DNA from: Anisus vortex
Taxonomy: Eukaryota > Mollusca > Gastropoda > Planorbidae
NCBI GenBank assembly: GCA_949126835.1
Contig: OX421501.1
Span: 2,352,117-2,416,116, forward strand
Length of the DNA stretch: 64,000 bases
Direction: 5' to 3'
The translations under genes and the position numbers were made by a program. Positions 10,370-20,239 of the stretch are shown in pieces. Position 1 is the first letter of the stretch, and the number at the start of each line of letters is the position of its first letter. The notes beneath the pieces are model-generated. The model saw only the letters and a list, made by a program, of their open reading frames with translations, was not told the DNA's origin and did not search any database.

Positions 10370-10555
10370 CATGGGTCGGCAACCATTCAGCGTACCAACA
10401 TCACACCCATTCAGCGTGCCAACATCATACAAGTCAGCCTGCTCTTTTCTTGTAGAAGAGATTTGAATCGCCTTTTTAGAGGGTCTTCCTCGTGCCATTG
10501 AAAAATCGATCTGCGTGCCAAGTCTGGCACGCGTGCCGTAGGTTGCCGACCCTCG
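10370..10555 (-). mobile_element. Short non-autonomous hAT element, family H, with target duplication
   Basis: Termini CATGGGTCGGCAACC and GGTTGCCGACCCTCG. The CACGCGTGCC and CGTGCCATTGAAAAATCGAT blocks are in minus orientation. The flanking octamers TACTAAAT (10362-10369) and TACCAAAT (10556-10563) match at 7/8, the left one with TA at its centre. A short CATTCAGCGT-type duplication lies inside. Confidence 0.85.
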
Positions 10556-10569
10556 TACCAAATAACCTT

Positions 10570-10888
10570 CAATAGAGCTTTCACCAGGTGGTTCTCTGGA
10601 AATCACGCATTAACAGTTTGCTCCTAAAATACTGCTAGCGTGGTGAAATGTTTCATGGATTAGCCCCCAACTCAACCCCCTTCCCTAGTGGGACCACACG
10701 ACCTCAAATCGACCCACCGATGACGTATTTTGGGGGCAAACAGTGGCGTCACGAGAATACAGACAGTCTTGAAGGCAGCAATTTGAAGGAGGCCTTAGGT
10801 AAAACGGGTTTAGTTAAAGGTTTATCGACAAATCAGACTGTCGATCACAGTTTCGCCATCATTTTAAAAGAACCGTACATATTAATAA
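10570..10888. other. No recognisable feature
   Basis: A 107-codon open frame starts at 10648 and runs into the SINE at 10890, which supplies its last third. No domain is recognised. Confidence 0.35.
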
Positions 10889-10889
10889 T

Positions 10890-11050
10890 GGGGAATGGTG
10901 GCCTAGCGGCAGCGCGTTTGACTGGGTCCTGGGTTCGAATCCTGGTGAATGCTAAGTTTTTTTTCACCTAGTATGCAGTGGCCACATAAACTGCTGAACG
11001 GTTCTTCACCTGACCTATGATCAATTAGGTCCGAAAGGTACTTTACTTTT
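10890..11050 (+). repeat. SINE family A with tRNA head, internally deleted
   Basis: It has both pol III-like boxes: TGGCCTAGCGG (A) and GGTTCGAATCC (B). After the poly-T linker it skips the central core and resumes at CTAGTATGCAGTGGCCACA. It ends GGTCCGAAAGGTACTTTAC. Confidence 0.85.
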
Positions 11051-11189
11051 TATTTTTTTACGTACATATTCATTCAGGTATGGAAATCGGAAAGGACACC
11101 CTGAAAGGTGACACATTAAACCGGAAACCATTCCGACATGCTTGAGATGTTCTAAAGATATTTAAGATAAGCCCCTATCCCGCCTCGGA

Positions 11190-11700
11190 CAGCGGTTTGT
11201 CATACTTTTCTTCCATCGCAAACCTTTCTGATTGCTTGAGGAAATCTGTATTCCCCGTGGCTGGACTTGGGGTCGGAACAGAAGCGGAATTCGAAATAGT
11301 GCTTGGGAGTCAGAAAAACAGTTTAATGGCCGAGGAGTGTGCGCTAGAAGCTAAAACGCCCTAATCGAGCAGACACTTATTGTGGAAGGGATCTGGCAAC
11401 AGTTGCCCAGTTTCGTTCAGGTCACTGCACTACAGGGGCCTATTTAGGCTCCACCTGAACTCGCGGTGTCGAAATTGCAGAGAAGCAGAAGAGACGGTCA
11501 TGAGCATGTGCTTTTACACTGTCTTGCCTTGAAGAAATATATAGTGGATTGGAACGGTCAACTGTTTTGCACCGAGCCTATATTATGGTGACTTAGCTAC
11601 ACTGCGTTGCACAAACGTGCTGGTTTTCCGAGCACTAAGCGAGCAAGGTTTAGGCTCGAATTCTCAAATAAAGAGAACTGGGGATCAAGTCTCTATGGTC
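11190..11700 (+). pseudogene. LINE (jockey/R1-like) reverse transcriptase C-terminal remnant
   Basis: Around 11390-11550 the frames read DLATVAQFRSGHCTTGAYLG and, shifted, CRNCREAEETV followed by a cysteine/histidine segment. This matches the zinc-knuckle-like tail downstream of the RT in jockey/R1-like LINEs. Frameshifts and stops break it. Upstream sequence (11210-11380) is probably part of the same element. No 5' end is seen. Confidence 0.65.
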
Positions 11701-11704
11701 GGCT

Positions 11705-11960
11705 GGACTACTGCTAGTCCGCACTTCGTGTTTTAAATGATGTCAGGTTGCTTGTTTTAATGGTTTGCTCAGGCAACCCATTCCGGATGCCACTTGGGAA
11801 GAAAGAATACTTAAAAGCATTTGTTCCTACATAAGGGATAAGGAAAGTGTTTCTGTCCTTATATTTATATGAGCATTGCAACAGTTTGTTATTGTGTTGT
11901 ATTTCTAAACTAGAGTTTAATGCCTTGCGTATTATTGCTACTTCTGTCTACTAGTGTTTC
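11705..11960 (-). mobile_element. LINE family G 3' fragment, antisense
   Basis: Reverse complement of the family G C-terminal coding end: GTTTGCTCAGGCAACCCATT and CGGATGCCACTTGGGAAGAA read back to the SFFPSG..WNGLPEQT region. The extreme 3' tail is missing. Confidence 0.75.
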
Positions 11961-12086
11961 TAGGCTTAGTGATTTAACTATTGACCTGTCCGTCCGATAT
12001 ATATTTTAGAACTATAGACATGGCCAAAACAAATATTTTTCATTGTTTCCTTGATCTTATTTAGTCTCGGGACTAAGTCTTAGAAT

Positions 12087-12384
12087 ATGTGTATGTGTAT
12101 GTGTATGTGAATGTGAATGTGTATGTGTATGTGAATGTGTATGTGTATGTGTATGTGAATGTGAATGTGTATGTGTATGTGAATGTGCATGTGTATGTGA
12201 ATGTGAATGTGTATGTGTATGTGAATGTGCATGTGAATGTGAATGTGAATGTGTATGTGTATGTGAATGTGAATGTGTATGTGTATGTGAATGTGCATGT
12301 GTATGTGTATGTGTATGTGAATGCGTATGCGTATGCGTATGCGTATGTGTATGTGTATGTGTATGTGAATGTGTATGTGTATGT
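12087..12384 (+). repeat. TATGTG/AATGTG hexamer array
   Basis: About 50 hexamers, mostly TATGTG and AATGTG with a few CATGTG and TATGCG. It gives open frames on both strands (MYVYVYV..., HIHIHI..., TYTYTF...), which are artefacts. Confidence 0.95.
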
Positions 12385-12588
12385 AACTAGATTGCTTACA
12401 AGTAATTGCGTGGAGAGCGAAACGGGCTTTTTCACGACTGAGAGTGATACCCATTAGGGGCGTTCACTCAATACGGGTTCGGCAATGTTGCCGACCATCC
12501 AAAAAAACAACGGAAACCAACCGTCGAAAGGCTACTTCACCTATAACCCGAGCATATCAGACCGAACCCAGGGGTGGGGGGGGGGGGT

Positions 12589-12810
12589 GGCACGGTTCGA
12601 AGCCAGGTGAAGGCTAGGATTTTTCCCCGGGTCTGGAGAGTGTACCTGAGTCAACCCAGCTCTGATGGGTACCTGACCTTACCTGGGGTAAAGTAAAGGC
12701 GGCTGTGCATAGTGCTGGCCACACAATCACCTAATATGCCGTGGCCACGCAAACTGGTGAACGCTGCTTCACCGGCCCTATGGATCAATTTTGTCCGACG
12801 GGATACTTTT
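12589..12810 (+). repeat. SINE family A, nearly complete
   Basis: Starts at a B box-like GGTTCGAAGCC next to a G-run. Linker, CCCAGCTCTGATGGGTACCT core, GGCCACACAATCACC ... CGTGGCCACG hairpin region and GTCCGACGGGATACTT end are all present. Confidence 0.9.
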
Positions 12811-13140
12811 TTTTTTATCAGACCGAACCCAGGAGGGACCAATGTGCCAAAAAGCCCCAAACTGCATCCTATAAAAAATAAAAGATCCATGTGGCTTGTT
12901 CAACATGCTTTGGTTCCAGGTACATTAAACAAAATGTTTCATTGGTCTCTGAGACTTAAAGCACAGCCAACCCTGGTCTGTCTTTTAATTTGATTAAACT
13001 CATGGAACATGCTATAGAGCTAAGAGAATAAAAACAACAAAGTCTTTATAAACATAACTTGGAACCTTAAACATGCACTTATTTACATTCTAATACATAT
13101 TGACAATTTATGTTTTCCGAATGTTTACATTTCAATGATA
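12811..13140. other. No recognisable feature
   Basis: AT-rich. A 93-codon open frame (12712-12993) begins in the SINE and is not supported. Confidence 0.4.
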
Positions 13141-13162
13141 ACATTTCATTTATAATACATAT

Positions 13163-13163
<1 letters not shown>

Positions 13164-13233
<70 letters not shown>

Positions 13234-13257
13234 TATATATGTATATATATATTATAT
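13164..13257. repeat. TA dinucleotide repeat
   Basis: Near-perfect TA to about 13226, then imperfect. The tyrosine/isoleucine open frames here are artefacts. Confidence 0.95.
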
Positions 13258-13639
13258 AAACACTGATTGGATGACGCCCGACCCATCCCATCCATACACA
13301 CCTTTAATCGATAGATGGGAATGTCACAGTAATACTTGACATCTCCACAAGCAGGCATCTGTCAATCAATACTTGAGGGGGAAACAAGAGCAGATGTAGA
13401 CTAGTGGGAGGGGTGGGGGAGGGTGGGTGGGAGGAGCTGGCTGTAGATAGATAGATAGTAAAAGGCAATAGACAAACAAGAGTCAGAATGACGAGCTTTA
13501 AAGTAGACAATAGATTTATGAATTTCTGTGTTGTAGATTTCTCTATATTCTCATCCACCATTTGATTCTTCTATCAGTATTTCCGAAAAGAAAACCTTAA
13601 AAATGTCACGTTTGTTTATGATCATTACCGCAGGTAAAC

Positions 13640-13742
13640 CTAAACCTCTCTCACTCTCTCTCTCCTTCTCTCTATCTCTTTCTATCGCCCTCTCTCTATC
13701 GCCCTCTCTTATTCTCTCTCTCTCTCGCTATATATATATATA
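13640..13742 (+). repeat. CT-rich tract ending in TA repeat
   Basis: TCTC units interrupted by TATC and CCC, then TATATATATATA directly before the LTR-like element. Confidence 0.85.
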
Positions 13743-14393
13743 TGTAATATAGTGCCCATCCTTAAATGAGCTAGTTTGGCAGCCCGAAGTTGGCAAGACT
13801 GTAAAACTAAAAAAGGCGCGCTGTACAGGTCAGCTCATTTGATTACACACTACAAGACCTAATGCCCTACCTTTGTTGTTTTTAAGTTTTCAACCTTATT
13901 CTGTTTGGTATGTTGTTTTGATGTAAATATTGCTTTCATTCATATTTTCTTTTCATCTACTTATTCCATGCTTCTACATAATTTGTGGAATTAAACTGAG
14001 ATGTTGTTAGGTTATTATACTTTTACAGATCGGTTTCTACTTTTATCATGCCTAGTTCAGATTATGTTTTTACTTTTAGATTAAGTTAATGCTACTGTTA
14101 TACTTTTAATTGCCTTTGTTATAGGGTCAACCAGCCTTTGTTTGGTAACACACTAGGCCTACATATTTTTCTATATAAGATTTCAGATGTCGCTATTTTT
14201 ATCATTGACAAATAGTTAAACTATTGTTTCCATGTTTTTAATATTATATTGTTTTGTTTATGCAGGTCATCCCTTTTGGGTACCTGTTTTGCTTTATGAG
14301 AATAAATGCTTGTTGGGTGTTTCGCCACCAAAGCAAAGAAATCAAACTGTTTGTCGAATAACTGAGTGAAAGGCTGTTGTCAAACCCACCACA
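13743..14393 (+). mobile_element. Probable solo LTR inserted in a TA repeat
   Basis: The 651-bp segment begins TGTAATATAG and ends ACCCACCACA, the TG...CA ends of an LTR. It has a TATA-like CTATATAAG at about 14171-14179 and an AATAAA signal at about 14301-14306, in the right order for U3-R-U5. TATATATA flanks it on both sides, so a 4-5-bp target duplication is compatible but cannot be proven in TA repeat. No internal retroviral-type region or second LTR lies nearby. It could instead be an unrelated unique segment. Confidence 0.5.
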
Positions 14394-14454
14394 TATATAT
14401 ATATACATATATATATTTCTTTCTACCTTTCTCTCTGTGTCTATTTCTCTATCG

Positions 14455-14569
14455 TACTGTTAACGCAGTACATATACTAAAATCGGAACGACACAGAGAA
14501 GATTAGCATGGAGAGCTGTTGCGGAGGCCACATGTTCCACAAGGAACCAAAGGAATTAAACAAGTTAAG
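14455..14569 (+). pseudogene. U6 snRNA / LINE 3'-end chimeric retropseudogene
   Basis: From 14464 the sequence CGCAGTACATATACTAAAAT and AGAGAAGATTAGCATGG (to 14511) matches U6 snRNA positions up to GAUUAGCAUGG, with an eroded 5' end from 14455. It then switches to sequence whose frame reads WRAVAEATCSTRNQRN and a stop, the end of an RTE-like LINE ORF (compare the antisense LINE end at 33595-33890). The chimera is flanked by a perfect 14-bp duplication, CTATTTCTCTATCG at 14441-14454 and 14570-14583. The junction shares TGG between U6 and the LINE. I infer template switching from U6 RNA during LINE reverse transcription. The 3' U6 stem and the U-tract are absent, so it is not a functional U6 gene. 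Confidence 0.85.
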
Positions 14570-14583
14570 CTATTTCTCTATCG

Positions 14584-14700
14584 CTCTCTCTATCTTTCTC
14601 TATTTTTCTCTCTCTCTCTCTGTATATCCCTCCGTATTTCTCTCTATCTCTAACTATATCTCTCTCTAACTACCTCTCTCTCTCTCCCTCCAAGTAGCTG
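14584..14700 (+). repeat. CT-rich low-complexity tract
   Basis: TCTC runs with TATC and TTTC interruptions. The right target duplication of the U6 chimera ends just before it. Confidence 0.8.
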
Positions 14701-14861
14701 TTGAAGATAGCTCTGAGTAAAATCATCTCTATTGATTTAGTTTGCTTTAGAGAGTTTTTTCTGCCGTTTGAGTTCTTTGTTCTTTCATTGTTGAGGAACA
14801 AACTAAACGATACTTTATCTACACTGGGCCAAGACAGGCGGCAGAATTGTGTTTTATTTTA

Positions 14862-14995
14862 AAACTAGTAGCTACGCCCGTCAAAATGACGGAGAAACGA
14901 ATGATTACAATGTGTTTTGTTAAACGAAATAAATAACAACAAACACTATTACAATTAAAACTGTATTGAGAACGTTTCTTTATGTAGTTGTTGTT
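14862..14995 (+). repeat. Unclassified interspersed repeat C, copy 1
   Basis: Starts ACTAGTAGCTACGCCCGTCA, then AAATGACGGAGAAACGAATG, ACAATGTGTTT, and ATTGAGAACGTTTCTTT. The same order occurs reversed at 46350-46495. Confidence 0.6.
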
Positions 14996-14999
14996 GTTT

Positions 15000-15505
15000 T
15001 TGGCTCTGGAACATGCATATGAATTGTCGCTTTCACGCTTCTGACTACTTATTATAATATTAAACTAAATGAACAATAATAATATCAAAGGGAAAAAAAA
15101 GCACAAATAAAAATTTCTTGTGGATGACGTTTCCAATTTAGATCTATACATTTACCTTTTGTGCCGGTCGGTCAAACGGCCTAGCGAACAAACATAAAGA
15201 TTTACAAATATAAACAAACTCACGGTAATTGTGTATATTGATAGTATCGAATGGGGTGGGGTGTGAAAGGGGCGTGGGCCTGGCGCGAAAGGGAGGGGGG
15301 GGGGGTAGCGTAGATCGAAAGTTATATTCTTCCATGTGACATTAAAACGCTTGAATCTTGAACAAAAAAAAAAAAGGAAGAATCCTAAATAGAAAAGTAA
15401 TGTTTCAATTTTCCACACACGAGAAAGCTTGGAAAAGTTCCCGGTGATTGCTGGTTTGGTTGTTTTTTTGTACACCATGAGGATTTTGAGGCCAGCACAA
15501 TGCGC
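15000..15505. other. No gene supported
   Basis: Contains a G-run (15293-15305) and an A-run near 15363. Minus-strand frames (15144-15574) show no domain. Confidence 0.4.
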
Positions 15506-15507
15506 AT

Positions 15508-15640
15508 AAATTATCTTATCGTAAATATTACAGACGCTCCATATATAGAGAAGATTATTGCGTCCTACGCTCATTGGTGGTCCGCATTGTTATTAATGTT
15601 CTAAATGATGTTAAGTTACTAAAGCCTTCTTTCATAGACC
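15508..15640 (-). mobile_element. LINE family G 3' end, antisense fragment
   Basis: ATTATCTTATCGTAAATATT, ACAGACGCTCCATATATAGA and GATTATTGCGTCCTACGCTC are the reverse complement of the family's 3' UTR and ATAAG tail. Confidence 0.8.
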
Positions 15641-16060
15641 TAACTAAAACTTTGGATGGTCTTCTAAAGAAATCAGTGAACGTATATATCAAACGACGAT
15701 TCTGGAGACAGTTATGAGATAAAACAAATGGTGAGGCAGAGAGTTTACATATTTTGTTTTGTGGCTGCGACATACGACGTGATTATGTGGCCATCACAAC
15801 CCTCCAGCCATCTTTTTTCCCTCAGCTAATGCCATTTACCCATCAGAGAGATTGCTTGACTCAGGGATATCCAGGAACAAACAGATGACCTGGACATGGA
15901 CTTGACAGTGTCAAAGTGGTCATCTAAACGCAATCGAATCTGATTTTGACGTTCAAAATGGTTAAAGTAAGCATTCTAGATTTATGAATAGAACAATTAT
16001 TGTAAAGCTTAACAAGGCACATATTTCTTATTCTCTTAATGTTTATTGTGGAGCATTCGG
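15641..16060. other. No recognisable feature
   Basis: No gene or repeat is supported here. Confidence 0.35.
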
Positions 16061-16065
16061 CTGCA

Positions 16066-16347
16066 GGTACTCATCAGAGCTGGGTAGACTCAGGGACACC
16101 CTTTGAGACCAAAAAAACAAATCCTAGCCTTCACCAGGATTCGAACCCAAGACCTAAGGTACGCCCGCCGAAAACGCTGCCGGCTCGGCCACCAGTGCCC
16201 CCCTTCCCTCCTTCCCAGCTGGGGTAAATTAAAATTCGGCTGGGCATTGTACTGGCCACACTGTGTACCCCAAGTATGCCGTGGGCTCAGAAACTCGGGG
16301 AACGCTGCCCCGCCGGCCCTAGGGATCAATTTGGTCCGACGGGATTA
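16066..16347. repeat. SINE family A copy with its 5' half inverted
   Basis: 16066-16203 is the tRNA-like head and central core on the minus strand (its reverse reads TGGTGGCCGAGCC, GGGTTCGAATCCTGG, CCTGAGTCTACCCAGCTCTG). 16216-16347 is the SINE 3' half on the plus strand (CTGGGGTAAATTAAAATTCG through TTGGTCCGACGGGATTA). The breakpoints are adjacent in the consensus, with loss of roughly ten bases. This is the arrangement expected from twin priming or from a local inversion. Confidence 0.85.
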
Positions 16348-16479
16348 TTTTTTTCCTTTTGTAAAAAAAAAAACAACACGACTTGGCAGTACAAAGGTAT
16401 TTATTTATGAGTGATGGAAATGTCGAGGGCTTACGGTATGTATTTCTATGCATAACTATCCAACGACACAGTCAGGAGG

Positions 16480-16627
16480 AAAGAAGATGGGGGGGGGGGG
16501 GAGGGAGTGGAATCTTTCTGGAAAAAAAATCGAAACAAGTAATCATCGCGAATTAGCTCCCGAGTAAAGGAGAGACACAGAGAGAGAGAGACATAAACTG
16601 CGGATGGGAGCGATATAGAGGAAGATA

Positions 16628-16663
<36 letters not shown>

Positions 16664-16697
16664 AACTGCGGATGGGAGAGATATAGAGGAAGATAAT

Positions 16698-16730
<33 letters not shown>

Positions 16731-16900
16731 TGAGGAGGAGGAGATATAAAATATAGAAAGGAAAGTAAGTCGTCAAGACAGGATAACACAAACCGAAATG
16801 ATGTAGGGAAGAATTGTTGTAGAATTAGAGATAATGCGAATTAGTGGGAAAGAGAGAGAGAGAGAAAGAGAGAGAAAGAGAGAGAGAGCGGAAAATTACA
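16480..16900 (+). repeat. G-run and GA-rich tract with a short duplication
   Basis: A G-run (16490-16501) is followed by AGAG-rich sequence. A roughly 60-bp unit containing ACATAAACTGCGGATGGGAG is directly repeated at about 16590 and 16660. Confidence 0.8.
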
Positions 16901-17040
16901 GAATGACAGAGCGTTTGAGTAAAGTTGAATGTGTTCGGTATATTTGTGTATTGACTATGAATCTAATAATATATCGAAATAATGCTTATCGTACGAAGTG
17001 TACCAACTATATCAATCTGTCATATAGTGGACTGAATGGA

Positions 17041-17460
17041 CGAAATCAATCTGCCATACTGGGGGAAACCTTTGAACGCATTGAATCTGTCACAATGAGG
17101 GAAACCTTTCCACGGATTGAATCTGTCACACTGGGCAAGCCGTTAAATGGATTGAATCTTTCGCACTTGGAAAACCTTTGAACGGATTGAATCTGTCACA
17201 CTGGGAAAAAATTTGAACGGATTGAATCTGCCACACTGAGAAAAAAATTGAACGGATTGAATCTGTCACACTGGGGAAACCTTTGAACGAAAAAAATCTG
17301 TCACACTGGGCGAAACCTTTGAAAGGATTGAATCTGTCACAATGTGGAAACCTTTGAACGGATTTAATATGTCACACTGGGCGAGAGCCTTTGAACGGAA
17401 TGAATCTGCCACACTGGATAATCCAGCAAACTGATTGAATCTGTCACACTAGAAAACTTT
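17041..17460 (+). repeat. 36-37-bp tandem array, about 11 copies
   Basis: The unit contains GATTGAATCTGTCACACTGG and GGAAACCTTTGAACG. Copies diverge at several positions and by small length changes. It ends directly at the SINE that starts at 17463. Confidence 0.85.
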
Positions 17461-17462
17461 TC

Positions 17463-17692
17463 GTACCGAAAGTTCTGGATTTGAATCCTAGTGAAGGTTA
17501 GGATTCGTTCCCGAGACTGAAGGGTGTCCCTGAGTCTACCCAGCTCTGATTGGTACCTGACATTAGTTCGCGCAAAGTAAAGGCGGTTTGGCCATTGGGC
17601 TGGCCACACAGTTTCTTAATTTGCCGTGGCCACAAAAACTGGTGGGGAAGCGTTCACTGGCCTCTATGATCAATTTGGTCCTTAAGGTCGAA
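17463..17692 (+). repeat. SINE family A, 5'-truncated
   Basis: Begins AAGTTCTGGATTTGAATCC (altered B box). The linker, CCTGAGTCTACCCAGCTCTG core and hairpin region follow, and it ends GATCAATTTGGTCC. Confidence 0.85.
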
Positions 17693-17807
17693 AAAAAAAC
17701 AACAACACCCTAAATGTTATAGGCTCAATGGTATACACCCATTTTGATGTGTTAAAACACGCTTTACTTATATATAAACATTATAACTCCATGTACCCCG
17801 ATGTATA

Positions 17808-17920
17808 CAAGATAAGATAAGAATTAAGATAAGATAAGTAGGGCATTTCTTAAAGCGCTTCTATCCATGCTATTAAATTAGGATGCTCAGTGCTATATAA
17901 ACTATGGATCAGCAATGTAC
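17808..17920 (+). repeat. GATAA microsatellite and unclassified retroposon-like end
   Basis: GATAAGATAAGAATTAAGAT and further GATAA units resemble the tail of LINE family G without its body. The following TTCTTAAAGCGCTTCTATCC ... CTCAGTGCTATATAAAC resembles another interspersed end. Confidence 0.4.
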
Positions 17921-18280
17921 CCTCAACTCTCAACTGATCCTCTGCTTACCACTAGAGGGCAGTGTTTTTTACCACACGACTGGGAACTCGCCGCTGTTCA
18001 AGAGTCTTAGATTAAAGATGAGCAACGAAGAATCTCGCGGCGGTTGATAAGCGTGCAGACGTACGTCTTCATTTTATAACGCTCCATCTTTTTATAACAA
18101 GTTCTATCTATTTCTATAAGTAACTACAAAAAAAAACAAAAGATGAACTTTTCTGGTTTTCCCCAATACATTCTTCCCGACAGAAAGAAAAGGTATAAAA
18201 TGAAAAAAAAGTTAACATAGTCGCTCGTTTCATATATCAATCGGAAAAACCCACAAAGACCAAAATAACGACAACTACAA
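17920..18280. other. No recognisable feature
   Basis: No gene supported. Confidence 0.35.
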
Positions 18281-18288
18281 CAGAAGAA

Positions 18289-18725
18289 TTGATAGCAAGA
18301 CTATTTCTCTTTGGAGTAATATGCTTTTTATTCAGCTGTGAAACATGGACACGTACAGCAGATCTCCAGAAAAGAATCAGAGCCCTGGAAATGAGATGCC
18401 TACGTAAAATTTTGAACATCTATTACTACTACAAAGATCGCGTTACAAATGAAGCTGTCCGAGAGCGAATCACCAACGTCATCGGCCCTCATGAGGATCT
18501 ACTCAGCGCCATTAAATCCGGAAAACTCAGATGGTACGGGCATGTGGCAAGATCCGAGGGCCTGGCGAAAACCAACCTGCAAGGCACAGTGTAGGGTGGA
18601 AGAAAGAGAGGCAGGCAGAAGAGACGATGGGATGGTGACATCAAGGAGTGGACCGGCTTGTCTCTTGCTGATTCCTTGTACGGGAAAATGTCATAAAGCG
18701 TTTCGGGAATTTCCTATAAGTCCTT
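18289..18725 (+). pseudogene. LINE reverse transcriptase C-terminal remnant
   Basis: The frame from 18289 reads a C-terminal LINE block: CETWT, a leucine/arginine-rich helix with EMRCLRKIL, then GPHEDLLSAIKSGKLRWYGH (about 18481-18543) and GLAKTNLQGT. A stop follows at 18592-18594, and related sequence (RQKRRWDGD, WTGLSLADSL) continues in other frames to about 18720. This order is characteristic of the post-RT tail of animal LINEs with YGCETWT and GRKLRWYGHV motifs. No catalytic RT motif (YxDD) remains, so this is a 5'-truncated dead copy. Confidence 0.75.
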
Positions 18726-18881
18726 TTAATTATTACAAAGTCACTGGGGAATTGAAAGACAAAAGAGTCCTTTAAGAAAATTTTGAAGACCTTTCTCTTT
18801 GGCCTAGTGTTATTGTGTCTTCCCCGATATCAACATCGGCATTTGAATTGTGCAAAGAAAGAGCAAAGAACATGTCTTAAT

Positions 18882-19283
18882 CAAAGACTATAATAATATG
18901 GACCACTTGCTCTATTTTTAGAGCTGAATAGTAAGTTTGCGCATGCGCGGCCTTTAATACGTCCTCAAGTTTTCCGGTGTACATACATACAAAGACTGTA
19001 ACAATAATGAGATGGACCGCTTGCTCTATTTTTAGAGCTTGACACTTGTTTTTTTTTTCGTGCGCAGCCAATAACACTGTCTTGAATGACTCCTAAACTT
19101 CCCTAAAGAATTCCGCTGTATACAACTTTCGATTTTAATCTTAATTTTCCATTGAGAAAAATCAAAGCGAATTACTAAACCGGAAGTCTAGAGGACTTTT
19201 TGCGATCGGAAATTCCAAAACTAAGTTTTTCAAGTTATCAAATAGAAGAAAATCAAAGCAAGCGGTCCATCTTATAGTCTTTG
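18882..19283 (+). mobile_element. TIR element family T, composite copy
   Basis: CAAAGACTATAATAATATGG starts at 18882 and GTCTTTG ends at 19283. A second internal start (CAAAGACTGTAACAATAATG at 18990) shows that an extra left half lies before a full element. The left half has TTTGCGCATGCGCGGCC and the full element has TTTTCGTGCGCAGCC. Internal TACAACTTTCGATTTTAAT and the inverted end AAGCAAGCGGTCCATCTTAT match the copies at 21462, 50440 and 60163. No transposase is present. Confidence 0.75.
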
Positions 19284-19289
19284 ACTTAA

Positions 19290-19500
19290 TTCAATTGGCT
19301 GATGGAAACAGATACGCTATGTAACTAGTCATTATTATAAACAGTTCATGTCAGAAACGCCCACATCAGATTATTTCCCACTATATATCATTCTACCGTT
19401 ATAAACAAAATATCTATACAGTTTTCTAATGTTTACATTAAAATTGTCTAAAAACAAATTGGATAGAAAAATTTAAGCAAAGAGACATACTAAAAGTGAA
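19290..19500. other. AT-rich, no feature
   Basis: Nothing supported. Confidence 0.4.
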
Positions 19501-19502
19501 AT

Positions 19503-19740
19503 ATAATTATCTTATCTTGTCTTATACATTACAGACGCTCATTCTCTAAAGAACATTTTTGATTCATACGCTTATCCGTGGTCTGAGACTAGTCACTTCT
19601 ATTAGCTTATTAAATGAGGTTAATTTACTGGTTTTCCTGGTCTGTTCAGGCAACCCATTCCTGGCCTGGATGCCACTCGGAAAGAAAGAGTACTTTATTA
19701 TATGCATTTGTTATCGGATAAAGGATAAGGAAATAAACGA
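19503..19740 (-). mobile_element. LINE family G 3' end, antisense
   Basis: TTATCTTGTCTTATACATTA, CAGACGCTCATTC, CGGATGAGCG-type complement (CGCTTATCCGTGGTCTGAG) and GTTCAGGCAACCCATTC, GATGCCACTCGGAAAGAAAG. Reads from the ATAAG tail back into the C-terminal coding end. Confidence 0.85.
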
Positions 19741-20230
19741 ATATTGAAGAGTGAGGGGGTGGATATACATAACAAATTGATACAATCCATAATTAACATA
19801 ACGCCAACGTAATCTTCACATCAAACTTGAAAAAACTGAAAAGTACGTAAAAATGAAATAAAAATGGTAGATAGTAAAAGACCTTGATGATGGTCGAGCA
19901 CGCATATTTGATACTCTTCCAACTCGACACTACAGACAATTGCACTGTTATTATATAATTCCGCACATGAAGATGAATTCTATAGACAGCCATAACAGAA
20001 TCAGCTTAGGGATATCTAGTAGTAAGTACTTCCTGTTTTAAAAATATTGACCAATCAGAGCTCACCAACTCAAGTTAAAAAAACAACTTTAAGATCATTA
20101 GATCATTTTGTGGCTGAATCTGTAGAAAATCTGGCCATACTGATTCTATTGGATAACCCAGAAATATATATTTTTAGCAAATGTATTTGTAAGAAATCCA
20201 ATTCTTTTAAATGACATTTGAAAATCTGAA
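19741..20230. other. No recognisable feature
   Basis: AT-rich sequence without a supported gene or repeat. Confidence 0.4.
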
Positions 20231-20239
20231 TTGTAAGAA

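Noticed and set aside
12073..12457. Three 120-codon frames (TYTYTF, HIHIHI, VYVYVN)
   Set aside because: Hexamer repeat TATGTG read on both strands.
14455..14569. Functional U6 snRNA gene
   Set aside because: Only the first about 57 nt are U6-like, the 3' part and the terminal U-run are replaced by LINE sequence, and the 5' stem is eroded.
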